Assembly: GCF_030815985.1 (NCBI RefSeq)
Contig: NZ_JAUSXM010000001.1
Location: forward strand, 6,820,001-6,884,000
DNA length: 64,000 nt
Origin: Paenibacillus sp. W2I17
GTDB lineage: Bacteria > Bacillota > Bacilli > Paenibacillales > Paenibacillaceae
Direction of reading: 5' to 3'
Shown here: positions 42,181 through 50,582 of the stretch, piece after piece
How the letters are laid out: each line of letters starts with the position of its first letter
Numbering within the stretch: position 1 is the stretch's first letter
The notes under the pieces: generated by a model
The model's input: the letters and a program-made list of their open reading frames with translations, nothing else
Databases searched by the model: none
Told to the model about the DNA's origin: nothing
Translations under genes and position numbers: made by a program

Positions 42181-44061
42181 ATGAATTGGCTCGGATCCTT
42201 GCAGCAGCTCGGACGAGCGGTAATGCTGCCTACAATGGTCCTGCCCGCCGCCGCAATTTTGCTCAGTGTTGGCAGTCTGCCTTGGGACGCCTGGGGATTG
42301 GATATTGTCGGTGAAGTGTCTACCGTGGCCGGACACGGTATTTTTTATTTCTTACCGTATTTGTTCGCTGTCGGTGTAGCACTGGGACTCTCCAACCAGG
42401 CCGGACAAGCGGGACTTGCTGCTCTGGCTGGTATCGTGATATATGATCAGGTGACTCGGAACTTCGGGGATGGCACCGTTCAGCCGGCTTCCTTAATCGG
42501 AATCATACTCGGCGCGCTTGCCGGTGGGATGCATAATCGGTTTAAAAGCATTAAACTGCCTGAAATTTTACAATTTTTTGGAGGTTCAAGGTTTGTTTTG
42601 CTCATCGTCGGACTCTGTTCGGCATTGTTCTCCTGTTTTATGTTATGGCTCGCTCCGATCCTACAGCATGGATTGAACGGCATTGCTACCTGGGAATACA
42701 GTCTCGGGGGGTTTGGACTGTTCATCTACGGAGTGTTATACAGGGTGCTGGTTGCTTTTGGGCTTCATCACCTGCTTAACAATGTGTTTTGGTTCCAGTT
42801 AGGGACGTTTGAAACGCCTGATGGTAACATTGTGCAAGGGGATTTGCCCCGATTTTTTGCAGGTGATCCAACAGCAGGATTCTTTATGGCGGGTTTGTTT
42901 CCCATCATGATGTTTGCCATTCCGGCAATAGCCTTTGCTATTATTCAGGAAGCCAGGGAAGATCTGAAACCAAAAATCAAGAAAACTTTTCTGACATCGG
43001 CACTCGTTTGTTTTCTAACCGGGGTATCGGAACAGATTGAGTTTGCTTTTTTGTTCGCGGCACCTTATCTGTTCATCGTGCATGCAGTGATGTCCGGCGT
43101 TGCCATGTGGATTAGTTACTGGCTTGATATCCGGCATGGATTTTCTTACTCCGCAGGTATTATTGATTACATACTCAATTTCCATCTATCGGAGAATGCT
43201 TGGAAGCTCATTCCGATTGGCATACTATATGGGCTGGTTTACTACTTCCTGTTCCGATGGGCGATTCGTACGTTCAAGATTCCAACACCAGGACGAGAAG
43301 AGGGCTCCATGCTGGAAGATTGGGTAGGTAACATTCCTTATCAGGCACCTTTAATCCTCGAGGCATTGGGTGGGAAGAGTAACATTGTACAGGTTGAAGC
43401 ATGTATTACACGTCTTCGCCTCACTGTGCATGATGACCGGCTGATCGACACGGGTGCCATGAAGAGTATGGGGTCCGCTGGACTGATCAAGCTGGGTGGC
43501 GGTAACGTACAGGTGGTATTCGGGACCTACTCGGAATTGATTCGGGAAGAAATCGCGAAGCTGCTGGAAAGAGATCTGCAACAGGTTCTGTTCTGTGCCC
43601 CCGTTCAGGGCAAAATGCTTCCGATTGAAGAGGTGCCGGATCAGATTTTTGCAGCCAAGCTTGTCGGTGATGGTGTAGCCTTTGTTCCGGAAAAGGGAGA
43701 GCTGGTCTCACCCGTGTACGGAACGATTATGCACCTGTACCCGACCATGCATGCCTTGGGTATTTCTACCCGTGAGGGGCTTGAGGTGTTACTGCATATC
43801 GGCATCGATACCTCACAGTTGAAAGGCCATTTTGAAGCTTTTGTTCAGGAGGGCGATACGGTGGAGCCAGGGCAGTTGTTGATCAAGTTTGATCTGGCAG
43901 TACTCCGCGAGCAAGCGGCATCACTAACAACACCAATGGTAATTACGAATCCGGATCGTGTAAAATCATGGAGTTTTGCTCCATTTAAGCAAGTTAAGAA
44001 AGGTCAGGCATCCGTTATGTCCGTGGTGCTCTATGACAGGAACGTTGGAGGGGTAGAATGA
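42181..44061 (+). CDS. nagE: PTS transporter EIICBA, N-acetylglucosamine type (NagE-like)
   Basis: A 626-residue fused EIIC-EIIB-EIIA permease that imports and phosphorylates a hexose. EIIC covers about residues 1-370 (GLHHLLNNVFWFQLGTF, GDPTAGFFMAGLFPIMMF). EIIB has the phospho-cysteine C408 in EACITRLRLTV. EIIA has the phospho-histidine H539 in EVLLHIGIDTS. The domain order C-B-A and the EIIC motifs are closer to NagE than to PtsG, so N-acetylglucosamine is the likely substrate, though glucose is possible. AAAGGAGAGG precedes the ATG. The gene overlaps ptsI by four bases. Confidence 0.88.
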   Translation: MNWLGSLQQLGRAVMLPTMVLPAAAILLSVGSLPWDAWGLDIVGEVSTVAGHGIFYFLPYLFAVGVALGLSNQAGQAGLAALAGIVIYDQVTRNFGDGTVQPASLIGIILGALAGGMHNRFKSIKLPEILQFFGGSRFVLLIVGLCSALFSCFMLWLAPILQHGLNGIATWEYSLGGFGLFIYGVLYRVLVAFGLHHLLNNVFWFQLGTFETPDGNIVQGDLPRFFAGDPTAGFFMAGLFPIMMFAIPAIAFAIIQEAREDLKPKIKKTFLTSALVCFLTGVSEQIEFAFLFAAPYLFIVHAVMSGVAMWISYWLDIRHGFSYSAGIIDYILNFHLSENAWKLIPIGILYGLVYYFLFRWAIRTFKIPTPGREEGSMLEDWVGNIPYQAPLILEALGGKSNIVQVEACITRLRLTVHDDRLIDTGAMKSMGSAGLIKLGGGNVQVVFGTYSELIREEIAKLLERDLQQVLFCAPVQGKMLPIEEVPDQIFAAKLVGDGVAFVPEKGELVSPVYGTIMHLYPTMHALGISTREGLEVLLHIGIDTSQLKGHFEAFVQEGDTVEPGQLLIKFDLAVLREQAASLTTPMVITNPDRVKSWSFAPFKQVKKGQASVMSVVLYDRNVGGVE

Positions 44062-45818
44062 AGATACAAGGCATCAACGGAGCTGCAGGCATAGCCATCG
44101 GCAAAGCATTTGTCCTGCCCAGTTGGGAATGGGATCTGCCGGATCAGAAGATGGATTCGGTGGATCTCGCCCAAGAGTTCGAACGGCTGTATGAGGGCAT
44201 ACGGACATCAAAGGATGAGATCGAATATATCAAAAATGAGTTCAAGGAAGTCGTTGGTCCAGAGGAGTCCAGTATCTTTGATGCACATCTGGCAATCCTG
44301 GAAGATCCGGTATTCATGAACGAAATTCGCGGTATTATTGAGCGTCAATATAAGGCAGCAGAAGTGGCTGTCAAAGAAGCCATAGACCATTTTGTCACGA
44401 TGTTTGACTTGCTGGAAGACGAGTATATGAAGGAGCGAGCCATTGACATCAAGGATGTGGGTAACCGTCTGCTCAAGCATTTGCTCGGTGCACCGGAGAT
44501 TACACTTCCTTCGGATACCCAGCCGTATGTACTCGTTGCCAAAGAACTGTCGCCATCTCAACTGGCGCATCTGAATCCGACCCATGTACTAGGCATTGTA
44601 ACCTTGATTGGCGGGAAAACATCACATTCTGCGATTATGGCTCGTGCCCTTGGCATTCCTCTCGTTTCCGGTCTGGAAGCGAGTCTTGGCATGCCGGTAG
44701 AGACAGGGGATATGCTTGTGGTAGATGGTGACAATGGCTTGGTATTTACGGACCCGGATCGCAAGACGATTGAACGGTATACCATGCTTCGCAGCAAGCA
44801 ACTGAAGAAAAAGGAACAACTTCAAGTCCTTGCTACAGTGGATGCTGTAACCAAAGATGGGGCTGTTTTGCACTTGGCTTCCAATATCAGTTCGGTGAAG
44901 GAATTGGACCTTGCTTTGAAACAAGGAGCCAAAGGTGTGGGCTTGTTCCGAACAGAATTCTTGTACATGGACCGTGCTACTTTCCCGGGTGAGCAAGAAC
45001 AGTATGAGGTGTACCGTCTTGTGGCAGAGAAAACAGCAGGGCAATCCGTTGTTATTCGTACACTGGATATCGGTGGTGACAAGCAACTTGATTACTTTGA
45101 ACTGCCGGAGGAAGACAACCCGTTTCTGGGTTACCGAGCTATTCGGATTAGTCTCGACCGCAAGGATCTGTTCAAAACACAGCTTACAGCCATTCTGCGT
45201 GCCAGCGCTGCTGGAAATGTCAAAATCATGTACCCGATGATCTCTTCGGTGGAAGAACTTCAGCAGGCCAATGAGATTCTCCGTGAGGCGATGTCTGATC
45301 TGGACGAGCGCGGATTATCATACGACCCTCACATTCAGGTGGGAATTATGATTGAAGTTCCTGCAGCGGTGATGATTGCTGATCTGCTCGCAGAGGAAGC
45401 TGATTTCTTCAGTATTGGTACGAACGACCTGGTTCAATATGTACTGGCAGTGGATCGAATGAATGAGCAGATCGCTCATATGTATCACCCCTATCATCCG
45501 GCTGTTCTGCGGATGCTTCGTGCAACAGCAGATGCGGCTCATACGGCTGGAATTGATGTCAGTGTGTGCGGAGAGATGGCAGGGGACGAACGTGCCATTC
45601 CGCTTTGGTTGGAGCTTGGCATTCGCCACTTGAGTATGTCTCCACAATCCCTGTTACGTGTGAAGCACAGAGTGCTGAACACAACAGCATCGGCCGCCAA
45701 AGAAGAAGCGCGAAAGTGCTTCGCCCTACGGACCAGCGGAGATATTGAGGAGCGACTGCAAGTTTTTAATGACTCTACGGGAAGTCCGGATGAACAAAGT
45801 GGTTCGAATGCATCATAA
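44058..45818 (+). CDS. ptsI: Phosphoenolpyruvate-protein phosphotransferase, PTS enzyme I
   Basis: A 586-residue PTS enzyme I, which passes phosphate from PEP to HPr. The active histidine H190 is in GGKTSHSAIMARAL. The PEP-binding barrel has FRTEFLYMDR, IRTLDIGGDKQ and SVCGEMAGD with the catalytic cysteine. Its ATG overlaps the nagE stop (ATGA), so the two are translationally coupled. No ptsH (HPr) gene lies in the operon, unlike the usual ptsHI order. Whether this is the only EI of the cell cannot be told from the window. Confidence 0.95.
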   Translation: MKIQGINGAAGIAIGKAFVLPSWEWDLPDQKMDSVDLAQEFERLYEGIRTSKDEIEYIKNEFKEVVGPEESSIFDAHLAILEDPVFMNEIRGIIERQYKAAEVAVKEAIDHFVTMFDLLEDEYMKERAIDIKDVGNRLLKHLLGAPEITLPSDTQPYVLVAKELSPSQLAHLNPTHVLGIVTLIGGKTSHSAIMARALGIPLVSGLEASLGMPVETGDMLVVDGDNGLVFTDPDRKTIERYTMLRSKQLKKKEQLQVLATVDAVTKDGAVLHLASNISSVKELDLALKQGAKGVGLFRTEFLYMDRATFPGEQEQYEVYRLVAEKTAGQSVVIRTLDIGGDKQLDYFELPEEDNPFLGYRAIRISLDRKDLFKTQLTAILRASAAGNVKIMYPMISSVEELQQANEILREAMSDLDERGLSYDPHIQVGIMIEVPAAVMIADLLAEEADFFSIGTNDLVQYVLAVDRMNEQIAHMYHPYHPAVLRMLRATADAAHTAGIDVSVCGEMAGDERAIPLWLELGIRHLSMSPQSLLRVKHRVLNTTASAAKEEARKCFALRTSGDIEERLQVFNDSTGSPDEQSGSNAS

Positions 45819-45901
45819 TTGGGCGAACTGGATATAAATACCTTTAAGTTAATATATTTACATTTGTGATAATTATTTATTGGAAAACTTGTTATATAAA
45901 A

Positions 45902-45940
45902 CAACCCCACTGTGCATGAGAGCACAATGGGGTTATTTTT
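45902..45940. terminator. Bidirectional terminator between ptsI and the PfpI-type gene
   Basis: AACCCCACTGTGC pairs with GCACAATGGGGTT with one mismatch; T-rich on the plus-strand side and A-rich before it. Confidence 0.85.
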
Positions 45941-46463
45941 ATTTGTCAGCGAGTGCATCACAGAATGCCTTGCCATAAGGTGGAAGGTCGGGCGGACGAC
46001 GTGCTGAGATGATATGTCCATCAACAACAACCGCTTCATCTTTCCAGATAGCACCTGCATTTTCCATGTCATCCCGAATGCCTGGTGTAGAGGTTACTGT
46101 AACTCCGTCCAGAATTTTGGCAGAAATCAGCACCCAGCCCGCATGACAGATCTGTCCAATCGGTTTCCGGTCTGCATTCATTTCCTTCACAAGCTCCAGT
46201 ACTTTGGGATAACGACGCAGCTTGTCTGGCGCCCAGCCGCCTGGCACGAGAATGCCATCGTAATCTGAACTGTCGAGTTCATCGAAACTGTATTCGGCTT
46301 CAGCAGGCACACCGTATTTGCCAATATAGGTTTTTCCTTTTTTCTCTCCAGCAAGATGCACTTCCGCACCTTCTTCACGAACCCGATGTACAGGGTACCA
46401 CAATTCTAAATCCTCGAATTCTTCATCGACCAGAGCGATGACTTTTTTACCGGTTAATCTCAT
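45939..46463 (-). CDS. DJ-1/PfpI family protein
   Basis: A 174-residue single-domain protein with the nucleophile elbow QICHAGWVL (Cys followed by His) and the conserved DGILVPGGWAPD loop and the N-terminal acid in EEFEDLEL. The group includes stress proteins such as YfkM/YraA with deglycase-like activity claimed for some members. AAGGAGAG fits the ATG at 46463 better than the ATG at 46469 that touches it. Monocistronic, convergent with ptsI. Confidence 0.9.
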   Translation of the reverse strand: MRLTGKKVIALVDEEFEDLELWYPVHRVREEGAEVHLAGEKKGKTYIGKYGVPAEAEYSFDELDSSDYDGILVPGGWAPDKLRRYPKVLELVKEMNADRKPIGQICHAGWVLISAKILDGVTVTSTPGIRDDMENAGAIWKDEAVVVDGHIISARRPPDLPPYGKAFCDALADK

Positions 46464-46703
46464 GTCCATCTCTCCTTTTTGCGGTAATTAGGTCTGTTGC
46501 GTCTTTAATTGTAACAGATTCTCCAAGGGACTTCATGGAAGTGCATATTCCGTTTGGAGGAAGCGATTACAAGTCAGTAACTGCCTGCATTCGACAACCT
46601 TCAACTGGAGGGAGTGGTAATTTGTGCAACCTTTCGTTTATAGCAGGATTTGAGCCGAAATAGGTCGAATGGTACTTATATAGAGTATAGAACGAATGAG
46701 GTG

Positions 46704-47153
46704 ATGGTGGTGCGCAAGTCGTGCAGATGTGGACATGTAATGGAATTGGAATTAAGAACAGTGGTATACGCCAAAAAAGTGGAGATTCGAAACGTACCCG
46801 TATTTGCGTGTACAGACTGTGTATCATACGAAGTGCTTCCGCCGGTCAAGCCGGACTTAACAGAGTGCATAAGCACATTGGGTGAACAACCCGTGAAGCA
46901 AGACGTATCTTTTGGTGAACGTAATGAACTGGCAGACCTGTTTCATGAGCAACTGCTGGCCTGGCCGGATGCGACCGATCGGGAGATGGAATATCGAATG
47001 CAGCAAGCAGTGGAGGAGCGTATCAATCTGCTGTTGGACATTATGGGTTACGCAACGAAGTCTAGTGATGCAACGTGGATTGAGACCACGGAGCGCAGAT
47101 TAAGTCAATTATCCGGATTTGTGTGGCAGGAGTACTTCTCAAATGCTGTCTAA
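46704..47153 (+). CDS. YgiT-type zinc-ribbon protein, hypothetical
   Basis: About 149 residues. The N-terminal 50 residues hold a zinc ribbon with CRCG and CTDC separated by about 27 residues and a VVYAKKVEIRNVPVFAC strand pattern, as in YgiT-type zinc fingers. A charged helical domain of about 90 residues follows. The start is one of ATG 46704, GTG 46707 or GTG 46710 behind ATGAGGTG. No toxin partner is adjacent. The function is unknown. Confidence 0.65.
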   Translation: MVVRKSCRCGHVMELELRTVVYAKKVEIRNVPVFACTDCVSYEVLPPVKPDLTECISTLGEQPVKQDVSFGERNELADLFHEQLLAWPDATDREMEYRMQQAVEERINLLLDIMGYATKSSDATWIETTERRLSQLSGFVWQEYFSNAV

Positions 47154-47275
47154 TTTTGACGTGTAAAATGCTTGTTTTCATGAAAATTGGCTTTTTCGCG
47201 CACTTTTTGTTAAGATATCGAAGAGTGAAAACGCTCAACATAGCGGTATTCCTGGTAAAGGGGGATGTATATCTA

Positions 47276-47623
47276 ATGGCTGACATGACTAAAATGACAA
47301 GTATTGAACAGCTAAACTCCGCAGTGGAGGCTACCAAGGATCAACCCTTGCTTCTGTTTAAGCACAGCACGCACTGTCCGATCAGCTCGAACGCTTATCA
47401 GGAGATGAACGATTATTTGCTTAACAATGCCAATGAACAAGTAAAATATGGCATCATCTATGTTGTGGAAGATCGCCCGGTATCCAATGAAGCAGCAGAC
47501 AAGCTGGGTGTTAAGCACGAATCTCCACAGGCAATCCTGATCAAAAAGGGAATTCCTGTATGGCATACTTCCCATTCAGATATTACTAGAACCACACTTA
47601 CGAATGTTTTGAGTGAGTCCTAA
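47276..47623 (+). CDS. ytxJ: Bacillithiol-system monothiol protein YtxJ
   Basis: A 115-residue thioredoxin-fold protein with a single active cysteine (C34) in KHSTHCPISS, followed by YGIIYVVEDRPVSNEAADKLGV and a cis-proline-type SPQAILI. YtxJ-type proteins are proposed monothiol bacilliredoxins. AAAGGGGG precedes the ATG at 47276; the frame is open further upstream without support. Its position just before ccpA recalls the B. subtilis ytxGHJ-ccpA neighbourhood. Confidence 0.88.
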   Translation: MADMTKMTSIEQLNSAVEATKDQPLLLFKHSTHCPISSNAYQEMNDYLLNNANEQVKYGIIYVVEDRPVSNEAADKLGVKHESPQAILIKKGIPVWHTSHSDITRTTLTNVLSES

Positions 47624-47715
47624 AGCCTATTTTAATTGATTAATGCAAAAATTTGTCGTAATATAAATCTTAATGAAAATGGTATGAAAATTTACTGGTA
47701 ATGGAGAGAAGTACT

Positions 47716-48729
47716 GTGACGGTAACCATTTATGATGTGGCACGTGAAGCTGGAGTGTCTATGGCAACGGTATCACGGGTAGTTAATAATAACCCTAATG
47801 TCAAACCGCAAACGCGGAAAAAAGTATATGAAGCCATCGAACGGTTGGGATATCGTCCGAATGCGGTAGCCAGAGGTCTGGCAAGCAAGAAGACAACCAC
47901 GGTCGGGGTTGTTATTCCAGATATTTCGAACTCAACCTTCGCGGAGATTGCCCGCGGAATTGAAGATATTGCGAATATGTATCACTACAATATTATTTTG
48001 TGTAATGCAGATAAGAAGAAAGAAAAAGAAATTCGTGTTATTAACACGTTGCTCGAAAAACAAGTAGACGGACTGCTCTTCATGGGCGGAACAGTAACGG
48101 ACGAACACATTCAGGCGTTCCAGTCTGCGGCTGTGCCGATCGTACTTTGTGCAACGAGTGATGAGAAGGGCACATTCCCTTCGGTGGATATTGACCATGA
48201 GGCGGCTGCGTTTGATGCGGTAAACACTCTGATTCGTCATGGACACAAGGAAATTGCGATGATCAGTGGTACACTGCAAGATCCGGCGAATGGATATGCC
48301 CGTTTCCAAGGATACAAAAAAGCACTGGAAGCAGCAGGGATTGAATACCAGGAGGATCTTGTTCGAATCGGTAACTATCGATATGAATCCGGTGTGGAAG
48401 CAATGAAATATTTCCTTGGACTCAAGAAAAAACCATCAGCTATCTTTGCTGCTACAGATGAAATGGCCATTGGTGCCATTCACAGCATTCAGGATGACGG
48501 TCTGAAAGTACCGGATGACTTCTCCATTATTAGTGTGGATAACATCCGTATGGCTTCCATGGTGCGTCCTCAGTTGACAACAGTGGCTCAGCCAATGTAT
48601 GACCTTGGCGCAGTAGCGATGCGTTTGCTGACCAAGTTGATGAAGAAAGAAAATGTGGAGAACCCACGGGTTATTTTGCCGCATGAAACGATTCTTCGTC
48701 TGTCTGTAAGTCACGCGGATGTAGTTTAA
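47716..48729 (+). CDS. ccpA: Catabolite control protein A
   Basis: A 337-residue LacI-family regulator. The N-terminal helix-turn-helix ([20 protein letters not shown]) and hinge region [20 protein letters not shown] match CcpA closely. The core keeps the [11 protein letters not shown] and [10 protein letters not shown] elements and the HPr-Ser-P/Crh contact face. It represses or activates genes with cre sites when bound by Ser-phosphorylated HPr. GTG at 47716 is preferred because GGAGA lies eight bases before it and the N-terminus then aligns with B. subtilis CcpA; ATG at 47701 would add five residues. A likely target, acsA, is 1.8 kb downstream. Confidence 0.93.
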   Translation: MTVTIYDVAREAGVSMATVSRVVNNNPNVKPQTRKKVYEAIERLGYRPNAVARGLASKKTTTVGVVIPDISNSTFAEIARGIEDIANMYHYNIILCNADKKKEKEIRVINTLLEKQVDGLLFMGGTVTDEHIQAFQSAAVPIVLCATSDEKGTFPSVDIDHEAAAFDAVNTLIRHGHKEIAMISGTLQDPANGYARFQGYKKALEAAGIEYQEDLVRIGNYRYESGVEAMKYFLGLKKKPSAIFAATDEMAIGAIHSIQDDGLKVPDDFSIISVDNIRMASMVRPQLTTVAQPMYDLGAVAMRLLTKLMKKENVENPRVILPHETILRLSVSHADVV

Positions 48730-48783
48730 TCGGGATTATATACAGTAAGGGAGAATTCATTCTCTCTACATAGTGGATATGCG

Positions 48784-48809
48784 AAAGCTCCGGAGACGGA
48801 GCTTTTGTG
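48784..48809 (+). terminator. Terminator after ccpA
   Basis: AAAGCTCCG (48784-48792) pairs with CGGAGCTTT (48797-48805). Confidence 0.85.
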
Positions 48810-48848
48810 CTGAATGAAGTTAAAAGTGAAAACAGGAGGTATCAGAAG

Positions 48849-49544
48849 ATGCGTGAAACGATTGGGATTATCGGAGCGATGGATGAGGAAGTCGAGCTTT
48901 TGCTGGCAGATATGAAGCAGCTTGAGACGGTCAAACAAACCGGCATTACATACGTTGCAGGCGAGTGGCTGGGCAAGCAAATTGTCGTGTGCAAATCCGG
49001 CGTAGGTAAAGTAAATGCAGCAGTTACGACGCAGATCTTGATTGATCGTTTTCAGGTTAATCGTATTATTTTCACAGGTGTTGCGGGTGCAGTTAACCCG
49101 GAGCTGAACATCGGAGATATGGTTATTTCGTCTGTATGTGTTCAGCACGATATGGATGTAACGCCACTGGGGTTCGCACGCGGGGTTATTCCTTACCAGG
49201 AGACATCTGCATTCCCTGCCGAGGCTTCGCTTATTACACTGGCTGAAGAAGCATGTAAAGCTCAGGGAGCCAATTACCTGATCGGTAAAGTGTTATCTGG
49301 AGACCAATTTATTGCGAATAAAGATACGGTTAACATGTTATATACTGAAATGGACGGTGCATGTGCCGAGATGGAAGGGGCTGCAGTCGCTCAGGTCTGT
49401 TACATGAATCGAGTACCATTTGTTGTCCTGCGTGGGATGTCAGATAAAGCGGATGGTTCGGCGCATGTTAACTTTGCTGAATTTACCGTGGAATCTTCGC
49501 AGCGTTCACATCGCATTGTGGAGCATATGTTAGAAAATATGTAA
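48849..49544 (+). CDS. mtnN: 5'-methylthioadenosine/S-adenosylhomocysteine nucleosidase
   Basis: A 231-residue nucleosidase that splits adenine from MTA and SAH in methionine salvage and methyl recycling. The glycine-rich IGIIGAMDEEVELL, GVAGAVNPELNIGDMV, and the catalytic GACAEMEGAAVAQVC and LRGMSDKADG elements are present. Length equals the B. subtilis enzyme. AGGAGG precedes the ATG at 48849. Monocistronic. Confidence 0.96.
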   Translation: MRETIGIIGAMDEEVELLLADMKQLETVKQTGITYVAGEWLGKQIVVCKSGVGKVNAAVTTQILIDRFQVNRIIFTGVAGAVNPELNIGDMVISSVCVQHDMDVTPLGFARGVIPYQETSAFPAEASLITLAEEACKAQGANYLIGKVLSGDQFIANKDTVNMLYTEMDGACAEMEGAAVAQVCYMNRVPFVVLRGMSDKADGSAHVNFAEFTVESSQRSHRIVEHMLENM

Positions 49545-49557
49545 TGGCAGTAACTTG

Positions 49558-49622
49558 AAAAACCGCCTTTTGATTAGCTGCTCCATGAAGTATGGAGTAG
49601 CGCTGCGAGAGGCGGTTTTTGT
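49558..49622 (+). terminator. Terminator after mtnN
   Basis: AAAAACCGCCT (49558-49568) pairs with AGGCGGTTTTT (49610-49620). An inner hairpin CTCCAT/ATGGAG sits within the long loop. Confidence 0.88.
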
Positions 49623-49654
49623 TATGTATATCGTTTTTCGAACAGATCATCGAA

Positions 49655-50287
49655 TTAGTACATGAACCGATGGCGAAAGCGTACACGATCAAACTGTTCT
49701 TCTGATGTGATGGGCACCTGACTTCCGATACGTACCATCAAACAGTTCGCAGGATGTGAACAGATTTCAGGGTCGTCTGTTGCATACCAGGTCATGTCGA
49801 TCGTTTCCATCAGCCTCTCCATCATTTTGCGATAATCCCATACGTTTAGTCCGCTGCCCTTCAGATCCCAATGCCAATAATATTCTGTGGTGAAAATAAT
49901 GTAATTCTCCATGTATTTATCTTCCAAAGCGGTAAGCAACATCTCACGTCCAATGCCAAGCGAGCGATAGTCGTCCGCAACCTCGATTGCCCCAAGCTCA
50001 ATCAGATCAGTCATATTACCCTCGGACCAGCGTTCACAATCATCCGCATAATGAAAGGTTACATAACCGATAATCGTTTCATTTTCGTGTGCAATGATAA
50101 TTCGCCCTTCAGGTAATGCTGCGATCTCTGCGAGAGCTTCCTGCTGCTCCGTTGGGCGCCGAAAGGCATCCAGATCCGGATGGAAGGCAAGACGAGTTAT
50201 CTCCTTGGCCTGCACGGGGCCTTCAACAGTAATTCGGTGGCCGGACTTGAAGATGGAACGCATATGATGTTCTTTGATATGTTCCAT
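49655..50287 (-). CDS. acuA: Protein acetyltransferase AcuA
   Basis: A 210-residue GNAT protein. Motif A is ELGAIEVADDYRSLGIGREML; the C-terminal half (YIIFTTEYYWHWDLKGSGLNVWDYRKMMERLM) is characteristic of AcuA. In B. subtilis AcuA acetylates and inactivates acetyl-CoA synthetase AcsA. Here it is divergent from acsA, as in B. subtilis, which supports the name. The AcuB and AcuC genes are not seen next to it. AGAGAGGAG lies before the ATG. Confidence 0.92.
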   Translation of the reverse strand: MEHIKEHHMRSIFKSGHRITVEGPVQAKEITRLAFHPDLDAFRRPTEQQEALAEIAALPEGRIIIAHENETIIGYVTFHYADDCERWSEGNMTDLIELGAIEVADDYRSLGIGREMLLTALEDKYMENYIIFTTEYYWHWDLKGSGLNVWDYRKMMERLMETIDMTWYATDDPEICSHPANCLMVRIGSQVPITSEEQFDRVRFRHRFMY

Positions 50288-50487
50288 GATTCATGCTCCT
50301 CTCTCTCCTACTTATAGAGGTTGTTCCAAAAGTAAGCTATAGTAAAAATCCAAAAAATTGAAAAGCCATAGACGACAATTGAAAAGATTTGCTATAATTG
50401 CGTAGACAAAAAATGTTCACAATTCAATACAGTATAGTTAACATCTGTTTGGCCGAGCAAGTACATGATGAGAAGTTCTCTCTACTA

Positions 50488-50502
50488 ATGTAAGCGCTAA
50501 CT
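50488..50502 (+). promoter_or_regulatory. cre site (CcpA operator) in the acuA-acsA intergenic region
   Basis: ATGTAAGCGCTAACT fits the cre consensus WTGNAANCGNWNNCW at every defined position. It lies 81 bases before the acsA start and about 200 before acuA. Repression of acetate activation by CcpA during growth on good sugars is expected. The other 280 bases of the gap show only AT-rich promoter-like sequence. Confidence 0.85.
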
Positions 50503-50582
50503 GGAAGTTCAGTCAACACAAAGGCAATGAGGATTGACCCCTAACGGGAATCGAAATGTCGAGTTGAAGGAGGCTGGCAAGC

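Noticed and set aside
45539..46072. A 177-codon minus-strand frame over the end of ptsI and the PfpI-type gene
   Set aside because: It overlaps two confident genes on both strands and reads through a terminator.
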